64,000 nt of DNA from Marinimicrobium hydrolyticum (lineage in GTDB: Bacteria; Pseudomonadota; Gammaproteobacteria; Pseudomonadales; Cellvibrionaceae). Of this stretch, positions 1-8,740 are shown piece by piece (position 1 is the stretch's first letter; each line of letters starts with the position of its first letter). Made by a program: the position numbers and the translations under genes. The stretch lies in assembly GCF_030848505.1 (NCBI RefSeq), contig NZ_JAVDDU010000001.1:682001-746000 (forward strand), written 5' to 3'. The notes beneath the pieces were generated by a model that did not search any database, was not told where the DNA came from, and worked only from the letters and a program-made list of their open reading frames with translations.

Positions 1-419
1 TTACCGGCTTTGGATTTTTCTTCCACGTCGTGGAACGCGTCAAACATCAGCAGGGTGTGCTTGAGCTGCTCAGCAGCCAGGGGGGCCAGTTCAGCGTCGT
101 CCAGCACGTCAACCAGGGTCTCGATGTTGTAACCACCGAGCATCATGCCCAGCAGTTTGACAGCGTGGGGCCTGTCAATCAGAGGAGAGTTGGCTTCGCC
201 TTTGACGATGGCGCTCAGGAAGGCGGCTTTCACGTAAGCGGCTTCGTCGACACCGGGGGGAACGCGGTTGGTAATCAGATCCAGCAAAGTCTCTTCTTCA
301 CCGGCGGGCGGGTTCTTCAGCAAATCCACCAGGCCTGCAACTTGCTCGGCATTCAGGGGTTTGGGGGGTACACCTTCAGCGGCGCGTTCTTCCACGTGTT
401 TACGATAGGCTTCAAGCAC
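1..419 (-). CDS. acnB: Aconitate hydratase B, N-terminal part (cut by window edge)
   Basis: Read on the reverse strand from a GTG at 417-419, the frame begins V/M-LEAYRKHVEERAAEG and stays open to base 1, giving the first 139 residues of the bifunctional aconitase B / 2-methylisocitrate dehydratase (TCA cycle, about 860 residues in full). The stretch KNPPAGEE..LLDLITNRVPPGVDEAAYVKA is typical of the N-terminal HEAT-like domain of AcnB; the iron-sulfur domains lie outside the window. AGAGGAAG just upstream is a good ribosome binding site and decides the GTG start. The C-terminal part is not visible. Confidence 0.93.
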   Translation of the reverse strand, partial: MLEAYRKHVEERAAEGVPPKPLNAEQVAGLVDLLKNPPAGEEETLLDLITNRVPPGVDEAAYVKAAFLSAIVKGEANSPLIDRPHAVKLLGMMLGGYNIETLVDVLDDAELAPLAAEQLKHTLLMFDAFHDVEEKSKAG

Positions 420-853
420 AATTGACTTCCTCTGGTTGTGGGCTTACTCCCTTGGCAGGATCTCTGCGGCGGGAGACTATCCATGACCGACATGGATTTG
501 GCGACCTCTTGCCGCCGGTGTGTCGCGCGGGTAGGGAAAGGATTGGCGCGACAGATCGGGCGCGAATTATACATGAACCTCCCTTAGCTGTTAAGGGACG
601 CCAAGTGTCGCCGGAGTGTTTGCTTTGTTTAGGAAAGTCGATTAAAACCGGCTTCTTTCTGCACCAAAAAGGTGCTTGCCGTTGAGCGTGACACGAGCGC
701 CGCTTTCGCGCTCAGGCTTATCGGTGGTATTGTGGCGCTGCAAAGACGCCTGCCATGGTAGGCACAAACCCTTTAGGGCTGACCCCAGGGACAGACTATC
801 CAAATTACAGAGCTTTCGAGTACGGAGCGCTAGGTGCTGAAGAGGACATCGGT
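420..853. other. Intergenic region between acnB and the SMP-30 lipoprotein gene
   Basis: Divergent spacer. The left part holds the acnB leader and promoter. The right part should hold the promoter of the forward lipoprotein gene; TTGCTT, 17 bases and TAAAAC around 622-650 is a weak candidate. Short open frames here have no recognisable product, and I see no RNA gene. Confidence 0.5.
566..594 (-). promoter_or_regulatory. Sigma70-type promoter for acnB
   Basis: On the reverse strand TTAACA (589-594) and TATAAT (566-571) are separated by 17 bases. Initiation would fall near 559, giving a leader of about 140 bases before the acnB GTG. Motif match only; no start site data. Confidence 0.6.
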
Positions 854-1909
854 ATGAAAACAAATAAGATCTTAATGGGCCTGATAATGGCGAGTTTTCT
901 CGTGGCCTGTGAACGTGACCCAGAGACTCCGGAAACTCCCGGTGGCGATCCGCGCGGTGCGACCGGCCCTGCGGCTGAGGGACCCATACCAACCACTGCA
1001 GCGGATCCTGCAGAGCAAGAACCGCGTCCGCAGGAGTGGACTTGCCCGGCTGAGCCAGGTACGCCGCCATCTGGCGAGTTGGTGGCCGAGCGTATCGAGG
1101 CCACCGCGACCACGCGTGACGCGCCCGGTTTGTATGAGGGGCCGGCATGGCTGGACGGCGCTTTGTATTTTTCCGATTTCACGTTTGAGGACGGGTTTCC
1201 CTCGCGCATCCAGCGCTATTCCCCGGGTGCCGAAATGGTGACGGCGATTCCTAACAGCGGCACCAACGGTCTGACCATCGACAGTGAAGGGTACTTGTTG
1301 GCCGCGACCCATGACCGCAAAGAAATTTCCCGCTACAACCCTTATACCGGTGAGCGGGAATCCATCGTCGGTGAGTTTGAGGGCAATGTGTTTAACTCCC
1401 CCAATGATTTGACGGTAACCCACGATGGCGTTATTTACTTCACCGATCCTGATTTTCAGCGTTCGGCGGCACCGGGCGGACAGCCGGAGACGCGCGTGTA
1501 CCGCGTTGAAAACGGCGAGGTAACGGTGGTGGATGACACTATGGCCAACCCTAACGGCATCGCGCTCTCCCCGAACCACGACGTTTTGTATGTGGCCGGC
1601 GGCGGTGAGGAAGGTACTCTGCGCGCCTATCCCATTGAAAACGGCGTGCCCGGCGAAGGTGTCGACATTGCCGATGTCTCGGTTCCGGATGGTATGGCCA
1701 TTGACTGTGCTGGGAATATCTACGCCACCGAGCACACCTTGCAGCGGATCCGGGTGTTCTCTCCTCAAGGCGATGAGTTGGCCACTATCAAAGTGGATGC
1801 CAATGTCACCAACCCAACCTTCGGGGGGCCGGATCACCGCACACTTTACATTGCGGGCGCCGGTACTATCTGGAAGGTGGAGTTGGACATTGCCGGGTTT
1901 CCGAATTAA
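854..1909 (+). CDS. SMP-30/gluconolactonase-like lipoprotein
   Basis: Predicted 351-residue lipoprotein: MKTNKILMGLIMASFLVAC is a lipoprotein signal with lipidated Cys19, followed by a Pro/Thr/Glu-rich linker to about residue 85. The rest is a six-bladed propeller of the SMP-30/gluconolactonase/LRE type, with YEGPAW (Glu95), NSPNDL, PNGIA and PDGMAID at the places where this family carries its metal ligands and substrate contacts. Such enzymes hydrolyse sugar lactones, but the substrate cannot be told from sequence. The frame is open upstream to an ATG at 755; I chose 854 because it gives a proper signal peptide and follows AGAGGA. The DUF1289 gene starts nine bases after it ends. Confidence 0.82.
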   Translation: MKTNKILMGLIMASFLVACERDPETPETPGGDPRGATGPAAEGPIPTTAADPAEQEPRPQEWTCPAEPGTPPSGELVAERIEATATTRDAPGLYEGPAWLDGALYFSDFTFEDGFPSRIQRYSPGAEMVTAIPNSGTNGLTIDSEGYLLAATHDRKEISRYNPYTGERESIVGEFEGNVFNSPNDLTVTHDGVIYFTDPDFQRSAAPGGQPETRVYRVENGEVTVVDDTMANPNGIALSPNHDVLYVAGGGEEGTLRAYPIENGVPGEGVDIADVSVPDGMAIDCAGNIYATEHTLQRIRVFSPQGDELATIKVDANVTNPTFGGPDHRTLYIAGAGTIWKVELDIAGFPN

Positions 1910-1917
1910 GGCTGGCG

Positions 1918-2388
1918 ATGGCGATATTTAAACCGGTTAAAACTCCCTGCATCGGTGTGTGTTCCACCGGAATTGGTGATGCGGTATGCAGGGGGTGCAA
2001 GCGTTTCAGTCATGAGGTGATTGACTGGAACGCTTATGATCATGATCAGCGGCTGGTGATTGCTCAGCGGTTGGAGAGTTTTCTCAGTCAGGTGGTGCGC
2101 AACCATATAGAAATAGTGGATCCGAAGTTGCTGCACCAGCAGCTGACACTTCAGCAGATCCGTTTTAATCCTGACCAGGATCCCCATTGCTGGGTATTTG
2201 AACTCTTGCGCGCGGGTGCCAGTCAGATCCACAACCCCGCTCATTTCGGTGTCCGGGTTTTACCACCGGGTGACGCTGTCTCCCTCGCGCAATTACGCGA
2301 TCTGATTGACCGGGAGTATTACGAGCTGTCCTGCGCCTATTACGATCGATATATTTCGCCCGGGTTTTCCACGGACGAATCACGCTAG
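1918..2388 (+). CDS. DUF1289-domain protein
   Basis: A 156-residue cytoplasmic protein. Residues 8-55 carry the four-cysteine pattern C11-x3-C15-x8-C24-x2-C27 (CIGVC...VCRGC) of DUF1289, probably a small metal-binding unit of unknown function. The remaining 100 residues look like an unassigned helical domain ending in a Tyr-rich tail. It sits 8 bases after the SMP-30-like gene and 23 bases before miaE, so it may share their transcript. No enzymatic function can be claimed. Confidence 0.75.
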   Translation: MAIFKPVKTPCIGVCSTGIGDAVCRGCKRFSHEVIDWNAYDHDQRLVIAQRLESFLSQVVRNHIEIVDPKLLHQQLTLQQIRFNPDQDPHCWVFELLRAGASQIHNPAHFGVRVLPPGDAVSLAQLRDLIDREYYELSCAYYDRYISPGFSTDESR

Positions 2389-2411
2389 TATTTTAGAATC
2401 AAGAACCTTCC

Positions 2412-3023
2412 ATGACCGCAATTGCTCATATCCAGGAATTTCTCGCCTGTGAAACCCCAGACAGCTGGGTTCGCTGGGCTTTGGAAAACCAAAGCCTGTT
2501 GTTGCTCGATCACGCCAACTGCGAAAAGAAAGCCGCCTCTACCGCGCTGACCTTAATGTATCGCTACGTGGAAGATTTTGAGCTGATGCACAAAATGTCC
2601 CGTCTGGCCCGGGAGGAGCTACGCCATTACGAACAGGTTATGACGCTCATGGAAAAGCGCTCCGTGGCCTATGCACAGATTACTCCGTGCCGCTACGCCT
2701 CAGAGCTTCGCAAACCCGTGCGCACACACGATCCCGCGCGCCTTGTGGATACGTTGATTGTAGGTGCGATTATTGAAGCTCGTTCCTGTGAGCGTTTTGC
2801 TAAGTTAGCGCCGCATTTGGACGAAGAACTCAAAAATTTCTATCTGTCTCTTTTGAAATCCGAAGCGCGTCACTATCAGGACTACTTGGCATTGGCCCGT
2901 AAGGCCGCCAGGGACGAAAGCATCGACGAGCGCATTGCTCTTTTTCTTGAATTGGAAAAATCGCTCATTGAATCGCCCGACGATACCTTCCGCTTTCACA
3001 GCGGCGTGCCGCAGGCCGCCTAA
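2412..3023 (+). CDS. miaE: tRNA-(ms2io6A37) hydroxylase
   Basis: A 203-residue ferritin-like non-haem diiron monooxygenase that hydroxylates the isopentenyl side chain of ms2i6A37 in tRNAs reading UNN codons. The six iron ligands are visible: Glu38 (NCEKKAA), Glu69 and His72 (EELRHYE), Glu122 (IIEARSCERF), Glu151 and His154 (SEARHYQDY). Length matches the family. It lies five bases before cmoM, another anticodon-loop modification gene, and the two are probably cotranscribed. miaA and miaB are not in the window. Confidence 0.93.
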   Translation: MTAIAHIQEFLACETPDSWVRWALENQSLLLLDHANCEKKAASTALTLMYRYVEDFELMHKMSRLAREELRHYEQVMTLMEKRSVAYAQITPCRYASELRKPVRTHDPARLVDTLIVGAIIEARSCERFAKLAPHLDEELKNFYLSLLKSEARHYQDYLALARKAARDESIDERIALFLELEKSLIESPDDTFRFHSGVPQAA

Positions 3024-3028
3024 GTCCT

Positions 3029-3847
3029 ATGCCCAAACAACGTGCATTAGAAGACCGCAACTTTGACGATTTGGCCGCGCGTTTTCAGCGTAACGTCTAC
3101 GGTGGATTGAAAGGTAAAATTCGCCTGGCGGTACTGCAGCGGGATTTTGCTCGTCACTGGGCCCAGCCGCCGTTTGTTCCCAAACTTCCGAATCAAAAGC
3201 CCCTGCGCATATTAGATGCCGGTGGTGGCCAAGGTCAGTTTTCCATACAGTTTGCGCAAGCGGGCCATGAGTTGGTGCTGTGTGACATTTCCGAGGAGAT
3301 GCTCAAGCTGGCTAAGATTCAGGCCGTATCGGCCGGAGTTGAAGAGCGGGTTAGGTTAGTGCAAGAGTCAATACAGGCGTTATCCGAACAACAGGCGGAG
3401 CAGGGTGGGGCCTTTGATTTGGTGCTTTGTCACGCCGTTATGGAGTGGGTGGTTGATCCGCAGGCACTGTTGTCCGCACTCACCGCCATGGTGGCCCCTG
3501 GCGGTTATTTGTCTCTGACGTTTTACAATGTGCACGCCATGGCCTACAAAAATCTCTTGCGCGGCAATTTTGCCAAAGTTCAGAAGCAGGATTATGGCGG
3601 CTTTCGCGGCAGTCTGACGCCCATTAACCCTCTGCGCCCGGACGATGTGCACGGCTGGATGGAAGGTCTGCCGTTGCAAACCGTTTGCACCAGCGGGATT
3701 CGGGTATTTCACGATTACATACTGGACAAGGCCTTGCGGGAACAGAACCCCGATCAGCTGTTGGAATTGGAGTTGGCGTTATCCCAGCAAGAGCCGTATC
3801 GCGCTTTGGGCCGCTATCAGCATGTGTTAGCCCAGCGTCTTCAATAG
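3029..3847 (+). CDS. cmoM: tRNA 5-carboxymethoxyuridine methyltransferase CmoM
   Basis: A 272-residue class I SAM-dependent methyltransferase. After a typical N-terminus ([19 protein letters not shown]) comes motif I DAGGGQGQ (63-70), an acidic residue in LCDIS (Asp86), and the family block [11 protein letters not shown] followed by FYNVHAM. CmoM methylates cmo5U34 of wobble-uridine tRNAs to mcmo5U. The C-terminus keeps GIRVFHDY and EPYRALGRY as in enterobacterial CmoM (once called SmtA). It ends inside the convergent J-domain gene, with a 21-base overlap. Confidence 0.92.
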   Translation: MPKQRALEDRNFDDLAARFQRNVYGGLKGKIRLAVLQRDFARHWAQPPFVPKLPNQKPLRILDAGGGQGQFSIQFAQAGHELVLCDISEEMLKLAKIQAVSAGVEERVRLVQESIQALSEQQAEQGGAFDLVLCHAVMEWVVDPQALLSALTAMVAPGGYLSLTFYNVHAMAYKNLLRGNFAKVQKQDYGGFRGSLTPINPLRPDDVHGWMEGLPLQTVCTSGIRVFHDYILDKALREQNPDQLLELELALSQQEPYRALGRYQHVLAQRLQ

Positions 3848-4318
3848 GACTTCTTTGGCTTCGTTGATTTTCGCGGCCAAATAGTCGCTACCGCCGCGAT
3901 CCGGGTGCAATCGCTGCATCAGGCGTCGATGCGCATCTACCACCACCGGGCGAGTCAGCTCTTCGCGTTTGAACTTCTCTTTTAGCCCCAGAGTGGCCAT
4001 GGCTTCGTCAGTGGTCATTCCCTGTTGGGCGGGACTATGGCCTTGTTGCTGCTGTTGTTGACGACGTTGGCGCCAGAGTGGAAACATCTGCAAACCAATA
4101 GCCAGGAGAAACTTCACCACTGGGACCATAGCGCCCAGTACAGCCACCAGCCAATGCAAGCGGCCCGTCAACGCCATAAAAATCAACACGCCCAACAATG
4201 CCCAGCCGCCGTATTTTAACAACTGCTTGCGCTGGATTTCCGGAGGCAATTTACGCAACTTTGCCAGCCATATCCACGCGCCAATCACAGCAATCAGCGC
4301 CAATAAAACTTTTATCAT
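3827..4318 (-). CDS. Membrane-anchored J-domain protein
   Basis: A 163-residue protein with a membrane segment at the N-terminus ([19 protein letters not shown]), a second hydrophobic stretch at about 40-80, a short Gln-rich linker ([11 protein letters not shown]) and a C-terminal J-domain with the HPD signature at 138-140 ([10 protein letters not shown]). It should recruit and stimulate an Hsp70 at the inner membrane, as TIM14-like J-proteins do. I chose the ATG at 4318; a GTG at 4348 would add ten residues but has no better ribosome binding site. Its 3' end overlaps cmoM tail to tail. Confidence 0.8.
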   Translation of the reverse strand: MIKVLLALIAVIGAWIWLAKLRKLPPEIQRKQLLKYGGWALLGVLIFMALTGRLHWLVAVLGAMVPVVKFLLAIGLQMFPLWRQRRQQQQQQGHSPAQQGMTTDEAMATLGLKEKFKREELTRPVVVDAHRRLMQRLHPDRGGSDYLAAKINEAKEVLLKTLG

Positions 4319-4415
4319 AAAGCTCACTCGAACATGAAATGTTGGCACCCGGCTGTGCGGATGTCATTATACCGATTGGGACCTAAGGGTTATAGCCTAA
4401 TGCCGTGGAGCTTGG

Positions 4416-6014
4416 ATGAAGTCGTGTGGACTGGTTGTTTTCGCTATCGGATTCTCGTTCGTCTTGGTGTCCTGCGACAGCAGTCGCGGCTCGGAGACCG
4501 AAAAGCCCACAGTGGGCGAGCAGGAGCTGTCGGGCCGGGTCACGTATGATTTTGTGCCTTTTGCGACGAGTTCGCAATCGGGGTTTGGCGCGGGGTTAGA
4601 CTACAGCGCCTCTGAAGAGCGGCCAGTACGCGGAGCCCAGGTTCTGCTGCTCGATGATCAAGGTGAGACGCTCGACCGAACGTTGACGGACAACGATGGC
4701 GAGTACCGCTTTTCCGTACCGGCGCAAACTCAGGCGCAAATTCGTGTTTTGGCGGCGTTGGAGCGAGAGGGAACCCCCGGTTGGGATCTAACCATTCGGG
4801 ACAACACGCAAGGCAATGCCTTGTACGCGCTCGATGGCACTTTGCGCTCAACGGGTGACGGAGACTCGCGCCGTAACCTCCATGCGCCTTCAGGATGGGA
4901 TGGTGAAGCTTATTCCGAGTCCCGCGCCTCAGGGCCTTTCGCGGTGTTGGATACGCTGTACCTGGGTAAGCAGCGGATTTTGGAATATGCGCCCGAGCAG
5001 ATATTCCCGCCTTTGACCGTCTTCTGGAGTCCAGATAACCGCCCCGCTCAAGGCGAGATTGAAGATGGCGACATTGGTACCAGTTATTACCTAGACGGTG
5101 AAATTTATCTGCTCGGCGATGCCGACCTAGACACCGATGAGTTTGATCGCCATGTGGTGCTGCATGAGTGGGGCCACTATCTTGAGCATCTTCTATATCG
5201 TACTGATACGCCGGGCGGGCCGCATAGCCGTCAGAATATTCTCGATATGCGCGTGGCCTTGTCTGAAGGTTTTGCCAACGCCTTCGCCGCCATGATGCTG
5301 GATGACCCTCTGTATCGCGACTCGGTGGGTCCTGGCCAAGCCTTGGCCGGAGGGTTTGTACTGGGCCAGGATGGTGGGACTCAGCCCCAAGGCTGGTACA
5401 GCGAAGCGTCCGTGGGCGATATTTTTTACCGTTACTACGCGTCTGAAAACAATCAGCGGGAGTACGGTATTTTCCATCAAACACTCAGTGGCCCGGACTA
5501 TCGTCAGGCGCAAAGCCTCACTTCCATCTACTTATTCGCCGATCAATTCGAGCAGAATCGACCGGGCGGGTTGGATGACTTTCTACTCCAGGAGAATATC
5601 TTTGCTAGAGGTGAGTGGGGCGCAGGTGAAACCAACAGTGGCGGTATCGAAGATAGCTTACCGGTTTATCGTGAACTGCTTCCTGATGGAGTCCCAGTGA
5701 TCGCCTGCAGTCGAGCCGACTATGGTCAGTACAACAAGCTCCTCAATCGCCAGTATCTGTCGTTGAGCATTGGGGCAGCCGGGGACTATAGAATTGAATT
5801 GACCGCAGAAGGTAGCCCCTCTGCGAATCTCGGCTTCAGCTTATTTAAACGTGGAGAGCTGCTTGCCCGCCCCGCTCAGGAGGGCGCCTCCCTATTACAG
5901 AGGCAGGTGACGCTAGCGCCTGGCGAATACGTTCTTGAAGTGTACGATTGGCGAAACCTCAATGCCAATACGGCCGGTGTTAACACCTGCTTAGCGGTGC
6001 GTGTCCACCTCTGA
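4416..6014 (+). CDS. Lipoprotein with gluzincin-like HExxH metalloprotease signature
   Basis: A 532-residue predicted lipoprotein (signal ending FVLVSC, Cys20). In order: a beta-sandwich like carboxypeptidase regulatory domains (about 40-130, VRGAQVLLLDDQGETL..TDNDGEYRFSVP); a catalytic-looking domain with HEWGH at 250-254 and a second helix ALSEGFANAF whose Glu284 is well placed as third zinc ligand, as in gluzincins; and a C-terminal beta-sandwich (about 440-532) resembling pre-peptidase C-terminal domains. I recognise no named family. Inferred role: envelope-anchored zinc peptidase. A small lipoprotein gene follows after 13 bases. The start has only a weak GGAG upstream. Confidence 0.72.
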   Translation: MKSCGLVVFAIGFSFVLVSCDSSRGSETEKPTVGEQELSGRVTYDFVPFATSSQSGFGAGLDYSASEERPVRGAQVLLLDDQGETLDRTLTDNDGEYRFSVPAQTQAQIRVLAALEREGTPGWDLTIRDNTQGNALYALDGTLRSTGDGDSRRNLHAPSGWDGEAYSESRASGPFAVLDTLYLGKQRILEYAPEQIFPPLTVFWSPDNRPAQGEIEDGDIGTSYYLDGEIYLLGDADLDTDEFDRHVVLHEWGHYLEHLLYRTDTPGGPHSRQNILDMRVALSEGFANAFAAMMLDDPLYRDSVGPGQALAGGFVLGQDGGTQPQGWYSEASVGDIFYRYYASENNQREYGIFHQTLSGPDYRQAQSLTSIYLFADQFEQNRPGGLDDFLLQENIFARGEWGAGETNSGGIEDSLPVYRELLPDGVPVIACSRADYGQYNKLLNRQYLSLSIGAAGDYRIELTAEGSPSANLGFSLFKRGELLARPAQEGASLLQRQVTLAPGEYVLEVYDWRNLNANTAGVNTCLAVRVHL

Positions 6015-6027
6015 TGAGAGATTCTGC

Positions 6028-6603
6028 ATGAAGAAATTTTGTGAAAAAACTAAGTGGGCAATACTGGTGACATTGACTTGGGCCGTTGTCGGATGTACGG
6101 GCGGCTCGGTCGCCGCAGGAGCGGAGGAAAGAGAACGGCATGCACATGACACCCACGAGCATTCCGGTGGCGCCGGTAAGCCAGTGGCGCACGTTGAGCT
6201 GGCGGACCTGGAGCCCGTGGAGCTTAAACCGGGAGAAGCACAGGCCCTTACCGTGACCCTGCAGTCTGCTTACACGCAAGGGGAAATGGTGGTGCAAGTG
6301 GCCGGTGCGAACTCTTTAGAAGTGCTCGGTGGTCCTCAAGAGTTTACCTTCGAATTATCCGCAGGCGGTGAATACCATTTGCCGGTGGAGTTGTACGCGC
6401 CTTCGCCCGGCCGCCACTACTTAAATCTTGCGGTTCAGGTTAATAGCCCTGAAGCACAGGTGGAGTTTAGGGCGCTGGCGGTAATTGTTAATGCGGGTGA
6501 TGCGGCTATGGCGCAACCTCACATGGAGCCGCCCGTCACCACTTCGAGTAGCGGCGAGAAAATTCATTCACTGCCCGCCCGAGAGCGAGTCGACGAACCC
6601 TGA
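6028..6603 (+). CDS. Small His-rich predicted lipoprotein of unknown function
   Basis: A 191-residue protein whose N-terminus is a lipoprotein signal (TWAVVGC, Cys23). Next to it lies a His-rich stretch (His38, 40, 43, 45 in RHAHDTHEH) that could bind metal. Residues about 60-165 look like a single Ig-like or cupredoxin-like beta-sandwich (ELKPGEAQALTVTL, YHLPVELYAPSPGRHYLNL). The frame is open upstream to 6001, inside the previous gene; ATG 6028 gives the signal peptide and follows GAGAG. It lies 13 bases after the HExxH lipoprotein gene and is probably cotranscribed, so a shared envelope role is inferred. I do not recognise the family. Confidence 0.65.
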   Translation: MKKFCEKTKWAILVTLTWAVVGCTGGSVAAGAEERERHAHDTHEHSGGAGKPVAHVELADLEPVELKPGEAQALTVTLQSAYTQGEMVVQVAGANSLEVLGGPQEFTFELSAGGEYHLPVELYAPSPGRHYLNLAVQVNSPEAQVEFRALAVIVNAGDAAMAQPHMEPPVTTSSSGEKIHSLPARERVDEP

Positions 6604-6665
6604 TTTAGTTTACAATGGCGCCGCCGCGGGTAGGCCGCGCTAACTCCGTTTACTGAGGTGTGTAT

Positions 6666-7715
6666 ATGTCCGAGCAGCGTCTGCCTGCCGAGTGGGAACC
6701 GCAGGATGCGGTACTGCTAACCTGGCCGCACAAAAACAGCGACTGGAAGGATCTTCTGGACGAGGTGGTGCCGCTTTACGAAGCGCTTGCGGCGGTGATT
6801 GTGGATTACGCGGATCTCGTGATTGTGACGCCGGCCGACGAAGTCGCAACCGTGCGCGCGCGCCTGGAAACCATGAAGGTGCCTTCCGAGGACGTGCATT
6901 TGTATCCTGTCCCCAGTAACGATACCTGGGCGCGGGATCATGGTCCGATCACAGTGGGCACCCCCAACGGCCCCAAATTGCTGGACTTCCAATTTAATGG
7001 CTGGGGGCGCAAACACCCCCATCAACTGGACAATGCCGTTACACTCACTTTGCACCAGTCTGGCGCCTTTCCCGGTGCGACTTTGGAAGCTCAAAACTGG
7101 GTGCTGGAAGGGGGTTCAATCGAAGTGGATGGGCGCGGCACCTTGCTCACCACCAGTGCCTGTTTGCTCAACCCAAACCGCAATCCGGATTTGTCTCGGG
7201 AGGAAGTGGAAGCGCGCCTGAAAACGGCTTTTGGAGTACGCAAAATCAACTGGCTAAATCACGGCTACCTGGCCGGGGACGATACCGATAGTCACATCGA
7301 CACGCTGGCACGGCTGTGCCCGAACGATACTATTGCCTACATGCAATGCGACGATCCCGACGATGAACACTTTGAAGAGCTTCAGGCCATGGAGGCAGAG
7401 CTTAAAGCCCTAACCAACGCCGATGGACAGGCCTACCGCCTGGTGCCTTTGCCTTGGCCGGGTGCCGTGTTCAGTGACGATGACGAGAGCAGGCGCCTGC
7501 CGGCCACCTACGCGAATTTTTTGATCATTAATAACGCCGTGCTGGTTCCGCAGTATGATCGCCTGACTGACGAAGACGCTTTGGAGCAAGTTTCTAACGC
7601 GTTTCCCGGTTATGACATTCTGGGGATTCCTTGCCATACCTTGATCGAGCAAGGCGGCAGCCTGCACTGCATTACCATGCAGATTCCGGAAGGAGTGCTT
7701 TACCAACATGACTGA
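6666..7715 (+). CDS. aguA: Agmatine deiminase
   Basis: A 349-residue agmatine iminohydrolase of the peptidyl-arginine-deiminase fold: agmatine + water gives N-carbamoylputrescine + ammonia. Visible family blocks are PAEWEPQDAVLLTWPH, NDTWARDHGPI, FNGWG, VLEGGSIEVDGRGTLLTT, YLAGDDTDSHIDT and the C-terminal GGSLHCITMQ with nucleophile Cys335. ATG 6666 lies eight bases after GAGG; the in-frame GTG at 6660 is too close to it. A TACAAT at 6611-6616 may be its -10 element. It overlaps aguB by eight bases, so the two steps are translationally linked. Confidence 0.94.
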   Translation: MSEQRLPAEWEPQDAVLLTWPHKNSDWKDLLDEVVPLYEALAAVIVDYADLVIVTPADEVATVRARLETMKVPSEDVHLYPVPSNDTWARDHGPITVGTPNGPKLLDFQFNGWGRKHPHQLDNAVTLTLHQSGAFPGATLEAQNWVLEGGSIEVDGRGTLLTTSACLLNPNRNPDLSREEVEARLKTAFGVRKINWLNHGYLAGDDTDSHIDTLARLCPNDTIAYMQCDDPDDEHFEELQAMEAELKALTNADGQAYRLVPLPWPGAVFSDDDESRRLPATYANFLIINNAVLVPQYDRLTDEDALEQVSNAFPGYDILGIPCHTLIEQGGSLHCITMQIPEGVLYQHD

Positions 7716-8589
7716 ATTGCCCATCGGCCTAGTTCAACAGGCTTGTAGCGCTGATCTTAAAAGCAATCTTGAAACCACCGTTGCCGCTATTCGTGACTTG
7801 GCAACACAAGGTGCGCGACTTGTGGTTTTGCAGGAGCTGCATCGCAGTGTGTATTTCTGCCAACAGGAAGATCCCGCCATTTTCGATTTAGCTGAGTCGA
7901 TTCCGGGCCCCACGACAGATGTCCTGGGCGCTCTGGCGCGTGAGTTAAATTTGGTTATCGTGGCTTCCCTGTTTGAGCGACGTGCGCCGGGCTTGTACCA
8001 CAACACGGCCGTTGTGCTGGATTCCGACGGCTCAATTGCAGGGCAGTATCGTAAGATGCACATTCCCGACGACCCGGGATTTTACGAAAAGTTTTACTTC
8101 ACTCCCGGCGACATGGGGTTTCAACCCATCGCCACGTCTGTGGGAAAGTTGGGCGTACTGGTGTGCTGGGATCAGTGGTTCCCGGAAGCGGCCAGGCTAA
8201 TGGCCATGGCCGGAGCCGAAGTGCTGATTTACCCCACCGCCATTGGCTGGAGCCGTGAGGACGACACCGATGAGCAGGAGCGCCAGCGCCAGGCGTGGGT
8301 GACTATACAGCGCTCTCATGCCATCGCTAACGGCTTACCCGTCGTAGCCGTGAATCGGGTAGGGTATGAGGACAACCCCTCGGGGGGCGAGGGCATTGAT
8401 TTCTGGGGCACCAGCTTTGTGGCAGGCCCCCAGGGCGAAATCCTATACAGCGCCGGCACAGGCTCACCCGAGAACGCCCTGGTGAAGGTGGACCTGGCGC
8501 GCAGTGAGTCCGTCCGACGCATCTGGCCCTATCTGCGCGACCGACGAATCGATCACTATGGTGACCTGCTTAAGTTGTACCGCGACTAA
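7708..8589 (+). CDS. aguB: N-carbamoylputrescine amidase
   Basis: A 293-residue nitrilase-superfamily amidohydrolase that converts N-carbamoylputrescine to putrescine, CO2 and ammonia. The catalytic triad is visible: Glu43 (LQELH), Lys116 (YRKMHIPDD) and Cys153 (LVCWDQWFPE). The sequence YFTPGD..F and the length fit AguB. The ATG lies inside the end of aguA; AAGGAG sits 12 bases upstream. Together the two genes give an arginine-decarboxylase-dependent putrescine route; a speA-type gene is not in the window. Confidence 0.94.
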   Translation: MTELPIGLVQQACSADLKSNLETTVAAIRDLATQGARLVVLQELHRSVYFCQQEDPAIFDLAESIPGPTTDVLGALARELNLVIVASLFERRAPGLYHNTAVVLDSDGSIAGQYRKMHIPDDPGFYEKFYFTPGDMGFQPIATSVGKLGVLVCWDQWFPEAARLMAMAGAEVLIYPTAIGWSREDDTDEQERQRQAWVTIQRSHAIANGLPVVAVNRVGYEDNPSGGEGIDFWGTSFVAGPQGEILYSAGTGSPENALVKVDLARSESVRRIWPYLRDRRIDHYGDLLKLYRD

Positions 8590-8606
8590 GCACTGTTTAT
8601 CAGCTT

Positions 8607-8691
8607 CGTCATCCCCGCGTAGGCGGGGATCCAGCTTTTTGAACTCGCGTTTTAGTGTCTGTCATGGATTCCCGCTTTCGCGGGAATGACG
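8607..8691. repeat. REP/MITE-like double hairpin
   Basis: An 85-base element with inverted ends. The left hairpin reads CGTCATCCCCGCG..GCGGGGATCC and the right one is the same motif reversed, GGATTCCCGC..GCGGGAATGACG. Each half is itself a palindrome, and the halves are joined by about 25 bases. This arrangement is typical of dispersed CGTCATYCCCGCG palindromes in many proteobacteria. It fills the aguB-bcp spacer and could also stabilise or end the aguB transcript. Confidence 0.75.
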
Positions 8692-8740
8692 AGGAAATGC
8701 TGTCATTTCTTTTTAGTACAAATAACAGGAGTTTTGCTTT

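Noticed and set aside
872-1837. Long reverse-strand open frame (about 320 codons) opposite the SMP-30 gene
   Set aside because: It mirrors the codon pattern of the forward gene, has no ribosome binding site and no recognisable domain; the forward product has a clear signal peptide and family motifs.
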